From the NCBI GenBank assembly GCA_026874595.1, contig CM049308.1:49960124-50024123 (forward strand): a stretch of DNA of 64,000 nt. The letters run 5' to 3'. The translations under genes and the position numbers were made by a program. The first letter of the stretch is position 1. Each line of letters starts with the position of its first letter. Shown piece after piece: positions 13,201-28,200 of this stretch. The notes beneath the pieces were generated by a model that was not told the DNA's origin, did no database searches, and saw nothing but the letters and a program-made list of their open reading frames with translations. The DNA comes from Sipunculus nudus (taxonomy: Eukaryota > Annelida > Sipuncula > Golfingiida > Sipunculidae).

Positions 13201-16200
13201 CATTTTTCTATGAGCAATCTGGCAATTTCTGTTTAGTTTTTAGAACATACTAATCATTATATTACTTTTTATTTTTTTTTGCACATCAATCATTTCATTA
13301 ATCAACACAGAAAAGTTACTCAAGCGACAGTCAAACTTACCCGAGCATGTTTCAATTCTAGTTCCACTAAATCTATAAAGTTTTTACGGAAGTGAGTAAT
13401 TCTACGACCCTTGAAATCTGTCAATTCTGAAAAACACAACAGCAGGATGTAATACTATAAAACATTCAGAAGTTTAATATAGATTATTATTTATGCCTTA
13501 TTACATGATGTTCTAAGAAACAGCCACTAAGTATGAAAACTGTTTTGCAAGTCACTTGTCAATTTATTTTAATTTATAGACAATATAACCATTCAAGATG
13601 TGGAGCTGTTCTATATGCTACAACACTTCTTTCTTGACAAAGGCTTCATTTATCAAAGTCAGTAACAGCTTCAGGGAACAAAGAACAAAATTCCTTGAAT
13701 TCATTCATTTCAAAGTGGTTGCCAATACATGACAAACAATCTCTGGTAAACCAAAGCTTCCAACTTCCAAGATGCATTGAGAACTGGCATTATCTGAGAA
13801 CTGGCACTGGCTGAGAACTGGCATAATCTGAGAACAGACATTAACTGAGAACTGGCACTATCTTATGATTTTGCACTATTTAAGGTCTGAGAGAATAATA
13901 ACCTACCTTGTTTTGCCTTGTCTGATATCTTTTCAAATTTCTCACAACACACCTGCTGATTATTTTCAGCCTAAAAAAAATTATGAATAAAGAATAAGGG
14001 ATTTCAAGTATAATGTGTATACAGCTCTGATGCTTACAACTGTTACACATGTATACCACTTTCTGCTTCATCCTGTGTTAACCACAATTAGGGCAGGCAG
14101 TCCTTTATCTAAACCCTGGCTGGCTGATTACATGTACTGGAGAAAGTAAGCTTGATAAGTTACATTCAAATGACAGGCAGGAACAATTAATTTTCACAGA
14201 TGTGTGAAATCAACACCACCATAACAAAAGTTTCTTTCTTCTTGAGTTGTTCAGACCACAAAGAAAATATTGGTTTGTTGAATTGAGTGTGTGCACAATT
14301 AATTTTGAAAGAAGTTCTTGCTTCACCAAACACATGTGACATGTGAATTTTCATTCAACCAGTTCATGTAAACATGTAAACATAGTGAACGGATCCCAGG
14401 TATGCAGACAAACCATTTAATCATGTACAAGTTAAAGTTAACAATGACAAAGTAATATGCAAAAAGCTACCTCCATTATGCAAAAGGCTCCATACCAAAA
14501 AGTGATGGTTGATGGGAACAGGCCTAACACGGCCATGTCCATGCATTAGACCATGCCATAATAAATACAAAATACTGAAACAATATCCCCAGAGAACAGC
14601 AAAATAAACCAGTTGACACTGTATCAATTAATATTTCATTTTACATGAGTTAATATATTATATTCACCATTCACTATTAAAAAAAAAGATGTTTTTTAAT
14701 GCATAAGTCATATGACCAAAATTTATGGACATGAAAGATGTAGAAAGCAAAAACAAACTGATAATAAAAAAAAAAAAATATTTTATTCTAAGAACTACAT
14801 ATAAATAACAAAGAAAGCTCACAGCCTGGATGTCTTTGTGCTTGGCCCGTGCCTTCTCCAGATTTTTGTTTGCCGCTTCGTAGTTGGCCAGCGACCGGGA
14901 CCGCCTGTACAACAGACTTTTGGCTGCGGAAGAGTCCCGCATGTAGTAACGTAGAGTATCTGACAGTTTAAGATCTTCATCGGATGCTACACGACCTTCT
15001 AATTTCTGAAATACAAAAAACCCTTGGATTCAAACAATGTTACTGAACTACTGGTTCATTTAAGCCTACTTCTGTGACAGAAAATCAAATGCATGGTAAA
15101 TCCACAATAACACATTAGTATGATTAAGCTAATAGAACTCCAGGGATTGGTGGTGAAGCACACTTTTCTCAAGAGTACCATCAATTATTCATAAATTACT
15201 TCACCTATTTTTTCACACAAGTCACAAGTTTTCCAAAAAGCATTTTTATTATTTGTGAGTGATCATGGAAACTGCACAAAACTAGATAATAACATTTTCC
15301 AAGAAGCAAGGTGTTTAGATTGGTTAAGTACAGACCATGCTTCAGTGGGTCTCCTCTCCTGCTGAATCAAGGACATTAAAAAGGCACATATGATGGGAAA
15401 GGTATCACAGGAGTACACAGGAATCAAAACTGTTCATACTCTTTATCAACAAGAACACACTAAACAAACTCAGCAGTCTTTATGTATTTTTTCAGATTCT
15501 CCATAACCCCACAGCACAGAATGGCCAAACATGAGCTACCTAATTGTTTTGTCTCATTAATAATTCATGAAATAACATGCTTTGAGGGCTTGCTGAAGCA
15601 AGGTCCTGCTCCCAGGAAGATTGATAAGAGACCCGGGGGTCTTAAACTGACACTGAGAAATATCACCAGATACTGGGTGACAATGAAACAAAACAGTGAA
15701 CTTGAAAATATAAATTTTGCTGTCATAGAAATATGATGGTTTTCATGTTGGTAGCAAAGAAACCTGGAAGGGAGTTTCACTGATATCAGTAAAGAACAGA
15801 GCAATAATCAGTCTAAGTGATAGTCTCCAAGAGCAAACTGCTCAGGTGTCTACAACAATTGTATCACCTAAAGCAATACATCTGCGTAACAGTACAGTAT
15901 CATTGAGCCTACAAGGCAGGAAAACCTCAACAAGTCTTGGCCACTAATACTGACCACTCAAACTATCTACAAATACACAGGGTTAATAAGATATTCATGT
16001 AAATCCACTTACCCTTGCTTTTTCAAAGAATTCTGACATTTTTGTGTAAAGACTGGAAAGAAAAAAAGCCATTAGGCACAACTTCTTAGATCATCCCATT
16101 AATGTTATAACTTGCATACTGTATGCATTTGTACATTAATTATGGATAGCTCATCTAATGGTAAATGCCACAGTTAAAATCATTAATTTCAGGTCACAGA

Positions 16201-19200
16201 AAAATCTTGCAAATACAATTAATTAAAATTATTTTTTATCACAATTTCATTTCTGATACAGTGCTTAAAAGATTCAAATATGCACTTCTCAAATGTCTAT
16301 GAAGATGAACAAGTATTATTTTAAACATTATTTGGCAAAACTAAAATGCACAAACCTATTCAAAGGAAATACAGGTGTTTCTAAAATATAATTTGTTTCA
16401 ACAGGTTTTACAATGACCTACTGGACTACATTACCTTATGGCCACAAAGACATATAAAAGTACATAAACACATATAAAGTTTAGAGTTAACAGTCTCTTT
16501 TTGATCAACTTACCCATGTAAATCATTATTTTCCATTGTTGCAAGTTGTAGAAATCCACTTGATATCTTTATATAACTATCTGCAACATCTGAAAAAGAT
16601 TATTAACCTATATAGGCAGTGACATTAAATGTAGGCAATAAAGCTACACATTAATATCATTATCTGTTGCCTGTTTGCCTCTTCATGCAATACCTTATGA
16701 CAGAAAATCACAAAGGGAGTCTCTAAGGAGACCCATTGTTAGCTGCCAAGACTTTAGATATTCCAGAATTTTGATATTCCAGACTTTTGATATTCCAGAA
16801 TTTGTGTGGCTGACAATGCTATAAATCATACTACAGACACCTGTTTAAACTTGTATTACATACTTGTATTATTAATTTATACATTGTTTTTAATATCGTC
16901 TGTCATTTACACTACTGATACTGCAGCACCTTGTTGCATATTCAGTTATGCAAATTCATTTTTTTAAATATGAACTGACAACTTTTTCATGTCAACTTAT
17001 TTAAGTATATCAAGAAATAAAATATAAAGCACATGACAGTTTTTTTTCCCTTTTTTAACTTTTTTTTGTAATATCAAGTAATTAGGTCCTGTTATGTATT
17101 ATGTATAAAATATGAAGAACAAAATTATTTAAAATCAGGTTATGTCTGTCAGCAATTTAAACTTATATCATCTATATGTAACATTCACTGTGTAAGACCA
17201 ATAAATTTGTAAATTGCCTACAATTTTCAGTCACTTTTCAAACTGAATCTCTGTTACACTATCCAAAGTATTTCATTCTGTTTAAAGTTCAGTCAATCTG
17301 CCAAAAGATTGACTGATATTTAAGTCAATTTGTATAGTACATGAAATATTCATTCATTTATAAAGTACCTCAGTGAATCAGGCAATTTGTAAATTGACTG
17401 AAAATCTCAGGCATTTTTTTTTAATGACAAAATTTCTAGTTTTCTGAATGTACCTGGGAGTAACAGATACAACCTACACAGGTATCAGCAAACATGTAAA
17501 TGTCAGTAAATGCCAGAGAAAACTGAATACATTAATCACAGTTCAAAAGGCTTTAAGAATACTGTAGACATACTCTTATGTCCCTTGGTCATGCGGTCTG
17601 CCTTTGCTGTACCATCCTTAATTCTTGTATGATACTCCACCAAGAAGTTCTTTTGTTGTTCAAAGAAGTCATCAACATCCTGCAGTTAGGCATATAATAA
17701 AAGTCAGCATCCTATTATACACATACAACCCCCTAACTAGGGACCCATGGGTCTCAACGCTCAGCTGAATTTGTCTATAAGGATATGTTTAAGATCGTTT
17801 TCAAAATATGGGTCCTGTGATCAGTTTGAAGCCAATCTGTCTACCCAAAGTGGAGTTATTATCCATCAACTAATTTGAGAATGTATGAGCCCTGAGACCT
17901 TGACCTAGTGACCCCAAATCAAAAGGGAAACTTCCTCAGGCCTGTGAACAGTAAACTTACAAAATATTTTAAAATGGCAGATGTCCCAGGTGGTGGATAT
18001 AAAGTGTAGTGGGGGGGGGGGGGTCTTGAGGGAAAGCCCCCCATAAGTCGAAGGGTAGTTACATGCAAATGTGGCTAGAAAAGCTTATTTCAACAACATT
18101 CAACACAAATAAATGAAGGACACGTACCATAATTATACCTGCAACATGGATCCCATGCACATATCTTCACATATAAAATTTCAATGGCAATGTCTTGCAA
18201 CGTCTTAAATGTTCCTACTTCACAATCTAACATCCCACAGATCTTTCTGGGTTATACACAATATTTACAATATTAGTCTATGCACATTATGATTCCTATC
18301 AAATTCACATCTTTTTCTGGCGCATGGCAGCTTAGGCAAAGAGTTTCTCATGTATTAATTTTCTTTTCGGTCTGATGTGAGAGATGGGCCATTTTCTCTG
18401 CCTGTGCCAAAGCTGCTTTGTGCTGTGTCTGTGCGGTGAATATTCCACTGAAACAGCAAGCTTCTTCAAATGTGATACACATGAAACTACAGATGCATAA
18501 TTACCCCTAATGGCTGATTATGGAAATAACATTTATTGACAGGAATATTAGTAGGTAGGCCCCAGAACAATCAATATTCAACAAAATGGTAAAAATTACA
18601 CTGCTACTGATTTAAAAACAGCCATTCGCAAAGTGAAAAATTTCATAATGTATTATTTGTGTAGCAACTCAAACCAAAACAGGTTATATTGTATATAATC
18701 ATACTGATGCTGGCACACTTGCCAGCTTGACAGGAGCAGATTAAAGTGAGACCTCTGGTTTGAGAGGAGGACTTCTGGTTTGAGAGGATTAATCTGAGAG
18801 ATTTAGTGGTCTGGACAGGAGCAGAGTGAAGCGAGACCTTACTTTCGGGTTTGAGAGGAGGACTTCTGGTTTGAGAGGACTAACTTGAGAGAGATTTAGA
18901 GGCATGGACAGGAGCAGAGTGAAGTGAGACCTTACTTTCTGGTTTGAGAGGACTTCTGGTTTGAGAGGATTAATCTGAGAGATTTAGAGGTCTCGACTGG
19001 AGCAGAGTGAAGTGAGACCTTATTTTCTGGTTTGAGAGGACTTCTGGTTTAAGAGGATTAATCTGAGAGATTTAGAGGTCTCGACAGGAGCAGAGTGAAG
19101 TGAGACCTTACTTTCTGGTTTGAGAGGAGGACTTCATCAGCTGACTGGGTGACTGTCCTGAAAAAGCCTGTGATCTTCTCTTTCTTGTTCTTACCCCTGA

Positions 19201-22200
19201 CACTCAACTGCAAGTAAAATCATTGTCACTGAACCAAGTTATATACAACACAGGATAAATGTGTATGTCAATAAAATAATGCATTTATATTAATATTTCA
19301 AGACAGCACGGCAATAAATGTAAGCACTTAATGGGACAATGACCCCAGGGCCACAAATTACATACATTCTCTGAAGTTAAATATTTAAAGAGTTAATCAT
19401 GGAGAGAATAAGAAAAAATTACGATAAATATTGCCAAAAATAATTGCTAATATTTACCCCTTTTAATATTATGACCCAAGATTGAAGTTATAAACTGACA
19501 GTTATACAAAGTTGTACATGATCATATGACCAGACATGAATATATCACTGTTGACCTACTCTCAGTCTAAGAGGTATGATCTCATAATGTTATGTGTTCA
19601 TTTTTATGGAAATGTGGTGGGTAAGCGTGTGCATGGAGGGACCTGCTTTTGTGGGATTCCACAGAGAAGTTTGTCAGTGTGAATTTCATGACTGTTTGGC
19701 ATGTTTCCTAATACTGCTGCATGATCCAGTTGGTTAAAAGCTTTCAACATTAAACACTGGACTGCACTGTTCACCATAAAAAATGGAAAGTATTTTTTTT
19801 GTTGGTATTCAGTCGCATCCCATCCTCAACATGTGCAGTGGACACTTGGCTTCACACATTTCTTAAATATATCCATTCCTTTGAACTTACATCACCATCA
19901 TACTCCAAAAAGACTCTGTAGTTATGATCATTTCGAAGCAAAGGGTGGCCAGCTAATCTTTGTAGGAATACTTCATGCATTGCGACGGTCTTCTTAAAGG
20001 TGGCCAGGTATTCACTACAAGATATATCATACCAATTGCAACACAAACGGTTATGAAATAACTTTCTGTAATATAAAAAGAAATCTACAGGTGACCCTTC
20101 CAGTGATTCTAATGACACAATTAGACACAAGTTAATGAAATATAGACTTAAGCAAAGTTTTATTTGCTAAATACATTTACTGCAAGGGCCTTAACGCACA
20201 AATAGTCCCCAAGTATGTGTTAATCATGGAAAGTGTTGCATCAGTGATATCCAAATTTTACTGGAACCTGTTTTTAAAATAAAAAAAACTTGCAAAATAC
20301 AAAATTGATTTAAAAAATGAAAATGCAAGATTTGGTTTTTAGTTATCCTGATGACTATGTTTTAACTGGGAGCAATGAGGGATGTAATTTGTAAACTTGA
20401 CAGATCTGAACAATTAGATACCTGTCATGGTTGTGGCCAAGAAATATGGCTGTAACATTTTATGCAGAAAATCATAAGACAAGAGGTGGCGCACCTGCAG
20501 GTTTAAACACATGCCATTCATGTGAACAATATGCCTTAAAAATTTGGTAATTATGGGTGAAGTGGTTCATGAGATAAAAGGTTAAAAGATTTTGCACCAT
20601 ATATGGAAACACGTGAAATAAGAAAATTTCACAATCAGCAAAATTTGAACTCTGATGGAAACATCAGTCTAAAAATATTTCTATTCAATACAGTATTCAC
20701 TGAATTCCCCTAGCTCCAATGAATCCTTGCATATGATTTGTAGGCTGAAGTGTTCTTATTTACTGGCTTATCTGGAGGAAAGTAAGAAAAGAAAATTTAG
20801 GAGCACAGAAAGTCATTAAACAGAATAGGTGCTTCCTGCAGGTTATAATCACGTCAGTCACGTGCTGAGTAAGACTGTAAAATTTGGTGAGGAAAGCAGT
20901 ATGGGTCTTAGAGATATGTGGTACAAGAATGGAGCAGGAAGGACAGACAGACAAACTAGGACAATTTTAGTAGTCCTCCCTCCTACAGGTTACACTTGAA
21001 TACACACAATTTGTTAATTTCCAATAAATCATGAGAACCGGAAATACAGAAAACTAAAACCCGACAAAATCTTTCCCATAAATCCTGAGAAATCTGATAT
21101 TCCTTTTGTGTAAAGGGGCTTATGGTAGCACCATTTATCAGGAATGACACGAACCAAGCATGAATAGGGAATTGTGCCAGTGAAATTAAAACCAAACGAA
21201 TCATTCCAAATCACCAGGATACTCCAGATCAGAAATGTTTCAAAGTTTAAATTTGAATTAACAAAATCAAAACAATCTAGGCAAATTATTCACTTACGCT
21301 TCTAACTCCTGTTTCATTTTGTTGAATTCTTCTTTTGTCATTGAGCCTTCCCCTTCTCCGAGCTTTTGCAACTTCTCACGTGATGCATCAAAATCTGGTT
21401 TAGGGGGAGCTGGGGGAATCTACAAACCACAATTTGAAACTTCAATTATCAAGAGGAAAAATTCTGAAGAATTAATTTAATATCTAATCAAATTTAATAA
21501 ACAATAATTACCTTCTCAATAAAATAAATAATCCCCATATATTTAAGTTTCACTTATATTTCTTTCTTAAAGAGTCAATAGCATCTTAAATATACTTATT
21601 TTCCCTGGAATCCTTAATCCTTTTAATGAAGTCAAGAGTAAAGAAAATAAACAACTCCAGGTTTTGAATTTTCAGTCACTTAATTTTCCTCTAGAAAGTG
21701 CCCATGTCTGATCAAGACTTATCTTGAAGCATGTTCTCCAGTTCCAATCACAATGACCTACACTTACAATGATTCCTGCATACTCTTCATTCTCTTCATA
21801 ACGGTCATGTAACCAGACAAACTCTTCATGCTGTCTGACCACGGAAAATTCGGGTTTACTGAAATCTGGGAGTGTAGTCTGGAACACAATAGAAAGTTAT
21901 CTTCAACAGGGTTTATTATTAATCAGTCACTAATATTCATCATCTGCAATGAGCACAACTAGAATACGGGTAGTTGACTATCCAACAAGTATCTGCCGAA
22001 ATCAGGGGTGTACTGGTGAAGTGAGGAATGGATTGAGTGGTAAGGGGAAATCGAGTTAGTAGACAGGGCAAAATATGAATAAACTCCAAAAATTTGCAAG
22101 AAATTGTAGGTGGAAATTATATTCATATGTATATACACAAGACTTTTCATGTTTGGATTTTATCAGTAGTGAATATAAGTCTGAGTAATGCTTATTAAAT

Positions 22201-25200
22201 ATTATTGTACAATCATCTACACGCTGATTTTCAATGTGTAAGATCTATGGATATTCAGGCCAATACAGCAAATCACTCCTGAGAAAAGGGCTTTACTTTA
22301 TTCTACGAAAATGGAAAGGTAGGTGGTGCCACCTGTCTGGTTAACTAGAAAACTGCCCAAAATTGATGATCATGCCAAATTTCAGACCAATACCTTGAAC
22401 CACTCCTGAAATATGAGCAATTATCAACCAAAGCAAATATACGGATGGACGCCAAAGGAAAGCAATTGCAGATGGCACCTCCAGTCTTTGAGAACAAGAT
22501 GGAGGAGCCTAAGATCTATGGATATCCACAATTTCAGGCTAGTACAGCAAATCACTCCTGAGAAAAGGACATTAATTTATTCTATGAAAACGGGAAGGAA
22601 GGTGGCACCACCTGTCTGGTTTATGAGAAAACTTTACAAGATGGATGAACCTGCCAAATTTCAGACCAATACCTTAAACCACTTCTGAGATATGAGCAAT
22701 TTTTACCCAAAGCAAATATACGGATAGACGCCACACATAAACAATTGTTAATGGCGCCACCAGTCTTGTTTACAAGATGGAGGTGTAGAGGATCTATGGA
22801 CATGCACAATTTCAACCTAACACACTAAACAACCACAAAGACACACACTGCATATGCAAAGATGGACGCTACACAAAAAGTATTGTAGGTGGCACCACGA
22901 GACTCCATTACGAGATCCAAGATCTATGGACATGCAAAATTTCAGCTCAATACATTGAACCACTCTTGAGATATGAGCTATAATCTAAGACACACCCATA
23001 TTCGTACTGCACAGACAGGATTGCAGGTGGTGCCACCTGTCTTTATTATGCACAACTATATAGGTGAGGGATCAACCAGATTTCCAAAACATTTGGTCCA
23101 AAGGTCTCAGAGGAGTTTTCCAGAAAGAATGCGGCAGCAGCAACGGAACCCGTGCAAAAACATAGTATCGGCAAACAGTTTTGGCGGATACAATAACCAA
23201 CCAAGCATGATTTTAAACAGGAATATTATAATTCTGGGTAGGCATACAATTCACCCAAAATATTACACTAACAGGCATGATGGATTTGTTGTTACTCTAG
23301 GCAAACATTTAGAAATTTCTCTCAGCAATGAATGAACACACCAAGCAAATACTTCCTGAATGTGGCTATCAATGTTAATTTGGTCCAAAACATTGTTATT
23401 TTGACCTGTTTATTAAATATGCTTTAACAATGCACAGCATTTCTAGAATGACAATCTACCTTCTACAGATGGGGTGAAGATATCATCTTATTGTGGAGGA
23501 TATGTGTTAATCCTCATTCATGTGTGTGTGTGTGTTTGTTCACACTATAACTCAAACAATCATGAATGGAACCTAATGGGCCAATGAAGAATTGATTAAA
23601 ACTTTGTGTCCGCCTGGCTATACGCTTCCTAGTTATCCGCTTCCCAAATATCTGCTCACCAAATATCTGCGTGCCTAGATATCCGTATGTGAGCGTTAAC
23701 AGTCAAAAATGACCTGCACGGTTCATATATGCAACGGTCATGGAAAAAGAAGATGAAGGAAGGCATTAAGGAATATTTAAATACAGGAGCTACCGGTTTT
23801 TGAAGCATTTTTGCGAACTTGTGCATGTGAGGCCATCCTGGCCTAAAACACTGCTTTTATTAAATTATTATTAATCTTACGTTTTTGTGTCAGCTTTATA
23901 TTCATACTTGCTGGTTTTCTTAAGTTACGCCGAGCAATTGTTTATGCATCATTCATGACACATATATGTTGACTGACGGACATGATTTAATCAATAAGGC
24001 AAGTACACCTGTAATTATCTAAATAAACATTACAACATCTCCATTCTCTCAAATGAAACAAGACATAGGATCCATGAAAATTAAATTAACTCTCTTTTTC
24101 TGCATTTCTCTCTTATTCTGACTCTAATTTTTTCTTTCTCTCTCATTCAATCTCTCTCATTCCTTCATCCTTTCTTTCTTTCTTCCACTCTTTCTTTTCT
24201 TTTCTTTCTTTCTTTCTGTCTCTCATTCATTCTTTCTATCTCTCCCTCTCTGTATTTGAAATTGATTATGCAATATTAGACGCCTTACATATATCGTTAT
24301 CGGACAAAATGGGTTATTAAATAAGAAAAGTCTGGGATACATGAAAATTGAATTAACTCTCTCTCTCTCTCTCTCTCTCATTAATTCATTCATTAATTCA
24401 TTCTTCCAATCTTTCTTTCTGTCTTTCTCGCTAAATATATTGTTATCAGACAAGTTATTATTAAGTTTAAAGTTATTAAATGAGACAAGTCTGGGAACCA
24501 TTAAAATTAACTCTCTCTCTCTCTCTCTCTTGCCAAATATATATCATCGGACAAAATAAAGTTATTAAATGAGACAAATCTGGGATCCATTATAATTAAT
24601 TTAACTCTTTCCGTCTTTCTCTCATTCTCTCTCCTTCTCTATCTCATTCATTCATTCATTCTTTCTCTGAGTTGGGATCGCAAGGTAGCTTTGTCTTTAT
24701 ATGTTGCCAATGAAAATATCAGTTTACGCAAGTGTATTAAGGCCTATGTTGCAAATATTTAATGCTTATGCATGCTGGCTCAGAAGGGTCAAGTAAAGAG
24801 TGATATCTTGTAATTTCTTCTGTGGTATTTTCTTTATTTTTTTTTAGCATAATGAGAAAGAGAGAGAAAGAGAGGGGGGGGGGGGGGGGGGGAGTTAATT
24901 TAATTCACATGAATCCCAGACTTGTCTCATTTAATAACTTTATTTTCTCATATACTGATGTATATGACGAGGGAGAAAGAATGCATTAATGAATTAGAGA
25001 TGGAGAGAAAGAGAAATAATGAGACAGAAAGAGTGTTATTTCAATTTTCATGAATCCAAGAATTGTCTTATTTAAGATTTTCATTTTGTCCGATGATATA
25101 TATGACGAGCGAGAAAGAAAATTTGAATGAATATGAGATAGAGAAAAAGAGAAATAATGAGAGAGACAGAAAGAGTGTTATTTTAATTTTTAATTGATCC

Positions 25201-25239
25201 CAGACTTGTCTCATTTAATAACATTATTTTGTCTGATAA

Positions 25240-25287
<48 letters not shown>

Positions 25288-28200
25288 AAGAGAGAGAAGG
25301 GAAGAATGAATTATGATTGAATGAATGAATGAGAGGGAGAAAGAAAGAATGAGAGAGAGAGAGAGTAAATTCAATTTTGATATATCTTATTTAATAACTT
25401 TTTCCGATAAAAATATATATGGAGAGAAAGAATAAATGAATGAATAAGAGAGAGAAAGAGAAAGAAAGGATGAATAAATGAAGGGATGAGAGATGGAATG
25501 AGAGAGATAGAGAGAAAAAATGAAAATAAGGATGAAAGAGAGATGGAGAGAGATCATTAATTTAATTTTCATGGTTCCCATGACCTGTTTCATTTAACAA
25601 CTTTGCTTTGTCTGTTAACGATATGTGTAAGTTGTCTAATATTGCATAATTAGACTCATAAACAGAGATGGAGAGAGAAGATAAAGGAGAGATAAAATTA
25701 GGGAAGGAGAAAGAAAGAATAAATGAATTAATTTATTAATTAATAAATAAGATGAAAACATCCAAGCTAACTTTTTAAGGTTAAAAAAATTTTGTTAAGG
25801 AATATGTATAATCTCTTTTTATCACCTTTATGGCAACAAATTTAAGACCAGTTTTTTTGTCCGTCCGTCAACATATATGTGCAATGAATGATGCAAAAAC
25901 AATCGCTCGGAGTAACTTAATTACCTGCAAGAATGAATATAAAGCTGACACAAAAATGTAAGATTAATAATAATTTAATAAAAGCAGTGTTTTAACTAAG
26001 GCCGGGATGGCCTCACATGTATAAGTTCGCTTGGAGCGTCGCGGTTCAGTGATCACGCACATGCGGTAACCCGCTGGCCCATTTCAGGACACCAGCCACG
26101 ACAGTGATGTAGCGATCTGGTCAAAAATGCTTCAAAAACTGGTAGCTCCTGTATTTAAATGATCTTTGATGTCTTCCTTCATCTTCTTTTTCCATGACCG
26201 TTGCATATATGAACCGTGCAGGGTCATTTTCCACCGTTTACGCTCACACACGGATATCTGGGCACCCTGATATTTGGTGAGCTGATTGTTGGGAAGCGGA
26301 TAACTGAGAAGCGGATAGCCGGGCCTGAACCTAAATCTTATTATGTATCTGGCACATGATCCAGATATAGGAATGTCTTTAAAAAATATTCACAAATGTA
26401 GAGTCACTTATGCATGAATGGACCAGGGAATATGGGCCAAATAAGTGAATGCAACCACAGGCTTAGGGAGCATCCCACAATAGGGACCCCCTCCCCCCCC
26501 CCCCCCCCCCACATGGCAGAGGTTTGCATTCCTCAGAATGCACATTTCTAGTTAATATATAATTGAATATTTGGGAGCACATCTAAATTATCAGCTCTAA
26601 ATATAGTAAAAAATTTACCTTTGTATGTACAGTAAATTTGACTTTGTCTTTCTCACTGAGTGCATCAGATATGTCCACCACCAAAGATGTGTCTGTGTTC
26701 AAATCCACTACAGAATCTGAACGTTCCTGTAACAATAATAGCAATCTTTGAAGCACTGAACCAATGGCATATATATGTATATTATTGAATACAAGACTGG
26801 GGTTACCATAGGTTGCAGGTAACCATAGGTTATAACCTGGTTAAAACTGCCCCGCCTAAAACAGGTTTAAGGCAGGTTTTAGACATCAAAAGTTTATTTG
26901 TTTAAATATTTTACTGAAAAATCCATAAAACTACCAAATTGACTGGGGTGATGCAGTCACAAGGTTTTGCTGGGTTTCTGGAAGGTTTCAGGTATTAGTA
27001 ATGCATAATTTTCTGTTAGCTAGCATCATGCAGTCTTCAAAGAGCCTGTATAGGTTTCTTGAGCATGAGACCAAGTTTGTGTGGCACATAGTTTCTTTGG
27101 GGTACGGACAAAAGCCCCCCCGGACAAAAGCCCCCCCGGTCGAAAGCCCCCCGGACAAAAGCCCCCCCGGTCAAAAGCCCCCCTACCTTAATGATAAAGA
27201 GGACAAAAGCCCCCCCCCCCCCCCAAAAAATGTTTTTTTAAATAACTATTAAAGGTAACTTTGAGTCCCTTGAAGTAATGAATCAATTTATATTACCAAT
27301 ATATAAGGTAACTACACAAACAATTCTGTAAATTTTATTTATCACTGGTGAAAACATACAGTTTCTTTGGCCAAGGTAATTTCATTATCAGGACCCTTTG
27401 GGTTTCCTTATGAGCGCCCTGCTACCTGGAATGATGTAATAGAGCCTCCAGCATGCCTCCAGTAAGGCAGAGTATCAGAGGGGGAAACCATGCTTGATTA
27501 CACCAGTTAATTACAATTTATCAGGGTGATGGGGTCATGAGACCATATGGACACAAGTCCTACTACTGTGTCCTAGTAGATATTCATGTGAACCACCATA
27601 CATGTCTAGGATGATGCAATCAAAGCCCTTGCCCTGAAAACTGTAAAGGGGTCAAAATTTTTACTGAGTGATGCAGTCAGGGCCCCTGACCATGACATGT
27701 GGGTTTCTCAGGCCTTTAGGCTGAACATGGCCAAAAAGTGATTATGAATATTCTGTGATTTGCAACATATTCACTTCAATATATTTTGGCATTTTTCAGT
27801 TTCATACTAATTATAGTGTTTCTTGAGGGTTCCATTTTCACAATCTCATCATACAGTTAACAGAGCATTTCCATCATTATACAGACAATAGGTATGTGCA
27901 CAAAATCTTAAAATTTGACAAGGGATGACCTAGCTTAAGTAAATAAACAAATACTGGAGATTCTTGTTCATTATCAGATAATGTTAAAGATATTATCATA
28001 TTTTTAGTTTATGGCTAGCATAATAGATCTGTTATAATCTATATAATCAATCTTTAGCTTTTTGCCATTTGAAGCTACAGGCATACAAAACATGTACATG
28101 ATATGTTAATGAGACTACAATGTAAAGGACTATTCATCAGTGTAAATGGAACAACCTCTCAAATTTGGGAAAACTTCTTTCGTATTTAACACAAAGCCAA

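Larger units (their letters stand above)
23612..26324. mobile_element. Foldback element FB1 with long terminal inverted repeats
   Basis: The left end GCCTGGCTATACGCTTCC matches the reverse complement of the right end (GCCCGGCTATCCGCTTCTC). The inverted match runs inward through the ATCCGCTTCCC motifs, GCACGGTTCATATATGCAAC, the AGGAGCTACC block, GTGAGGCCATCC and AATAATTATTAAATC-type text to about 23,990 and 25,855. The right arm has about 100 extra bases (about 26,030-26,130) missing on the left. The interior is CT/GA-rich and also inverted: units with TTATCGGACAAAAT and GAGACAAGTCTGGGATCC occur in opposite orientations either side of a unique centre near 24,670-24,830. No transposase frame is present. 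It lies in SNX6 intron 3. Confidence 0.85.

Noticed and set aside
19131-19134. Earlier donor (gtcctc) for SNX6 exon 7
   Set aside because: It is a weaker splice site and would remove residues VLLSNQK, which align with the SNX6 segment before DVDDFF.
24223-25593. Ser/Leu-rich or Glu/Arg-rich open frames in the CT/GA repeats
   Set aside because: They are products of the simple repeat inside foldback FB1, with no codon structure of a gene.
27001-27252. Proline-rich frame with repeated KSPP
   Set aside because: It arises from the GGACAAAAGCCCC repeat and the C15 run of a recent insertion.
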